Assembly: GCA_947653315.1 (NCBI GenBank)
Contig: CANTGP010000193.1
Span: 1-6,239 of the forward strand
Length of the DNA: 6,239 nucleotides
Direction: 5' to 3'
From: an uncultured Lachnospiraceae bacterium
Lineage (GTDB): Bacteria > Bacillota > Clostridia > Lachnospirales > Lachnospiraceae
Shown here: one piece after another, positions 6,151-6,239 of the stretch
Layout: each line of letters starts with the position of its first letter
Position numbering within the stretch: position 1 is the stretch's first letter
Made by a program: the position numbers and the translations under genes
Notes under the pieces: model-generated
Seen by the model: the letters and a program-made list of their open reading frames with translations, nothing else
What the model was told of the DNA's origin: nothing
Databases searched by the model: none

Positions 6151-6179
6151 TTGATTTTTTTCCCCGGAGCATATATAAT
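6151..6179 (+). promoter_or_regulatory. Promoter of tRNA-Pro (TTGATT-N17-TATAAT)
   Basis: A -35 TTGATT (6151-6156), a 17-bp spacer and a perfect -10 TATAAT (6174-6179) predict a start near 6186, only about 7 nt before the mature tRNA 5' end. A T-rich stretch (6155-6161) lies in the spacer. Because the AI-2E gene has no clear terminator, read-through from it is also possible. Confidence 0.85.
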
Positions 6180-6192
6180 AAGTATTGCGTTT

Positions 6193-6239
6193 CGGGGTGT
6201 GGCTCAGGTGGTAGAGCGCTACTTTAGGGAAGTAGAGGC
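6193..6239 (+). tRNA. tRNA-Pro, anticodon AGG (3' part beyond window)
   Basis: The first 47 nt of a tRNA. The 5' acceptor strand CGGGGTG (6193-6199) has the C1 typical of bacterial proline tRNA, followed by TG. The D-stem GCTC/GAGC is at 6202-6205 with 6214-6217 and has an 8-nt loop. A perfect anticodon stem CTACT/AGTAG (6219-6223 with 6231-6235) encloses the loop TTAGGGA. With T33 at 6225 the anticodon is A34 G35 G36 (6226-6228), and G37 provides the GG sequence methylated by TrmD in proline tRNAs. The T-arm and acceptor 3' strand lie outside, so pairing of the acceptor stem cannot be checked. Confidence 0.9.

Overview
The window looks like chromosome of a low-to-mid GC Gram-positive anaerobe, most likely a clostridial (Lachnospiraceae-type) bacterium. 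This is inferred from strong GGAGG ribosome sites, the infC-rpmI-rplT gene order behind a long attenuator-like leader, and protein sequences of Firmicutes character. No species can be named from the sequence alone.

Layout. (1) 1-1270: an IS4-type DDE transposase gene, open at the left edge; the left end of the element is outside the window. (2) 1309-3197: the translation operon infC (IF3), rpmI (L35), rplT (L20). It has a near-consensus extended -10 promoter, a leader of about 390 nt with a terminator-like hairpin and a competing long-range helix (an L20-type attenuator by analogy), an AUU start codon for infC, and an intrinsic terminator after rplT. (3) Two kinds of non-coding palindromic DNA lie in this operon. 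One is a 166-bp near-perfect palindrome plus an adjoining hairpin between rpmI and rplT. The other is a modular short repeat present twice: once in the infC leader and once after rplT, each directly after a terminator T-tract. (4) 3422-6111: a probable two-gene unit, a metallo-dipeptidase of the PepD (M20) family followed by an AI-2E family membrane protein. (5) 6151-6239: a strong promoter and the first 47 nt of a proline tRNA with anticodon AGG, cut by the right edge.

How it works together. IF3, L35 and L20 are made from one transcript. L20 probably feeds back on the leader by premature termination, and IF3 probably feeds back on its own AUU start. The palindrome inside the operon may alter rplT expression relative to the upstream genes. 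PepD and the membrane protein are co-oriented and 35 nt apart, with no evident functional link beyond probable co-transcription. The most unusual material is the repeat DNA embedded in an otherwise conserved ribosomal operon.
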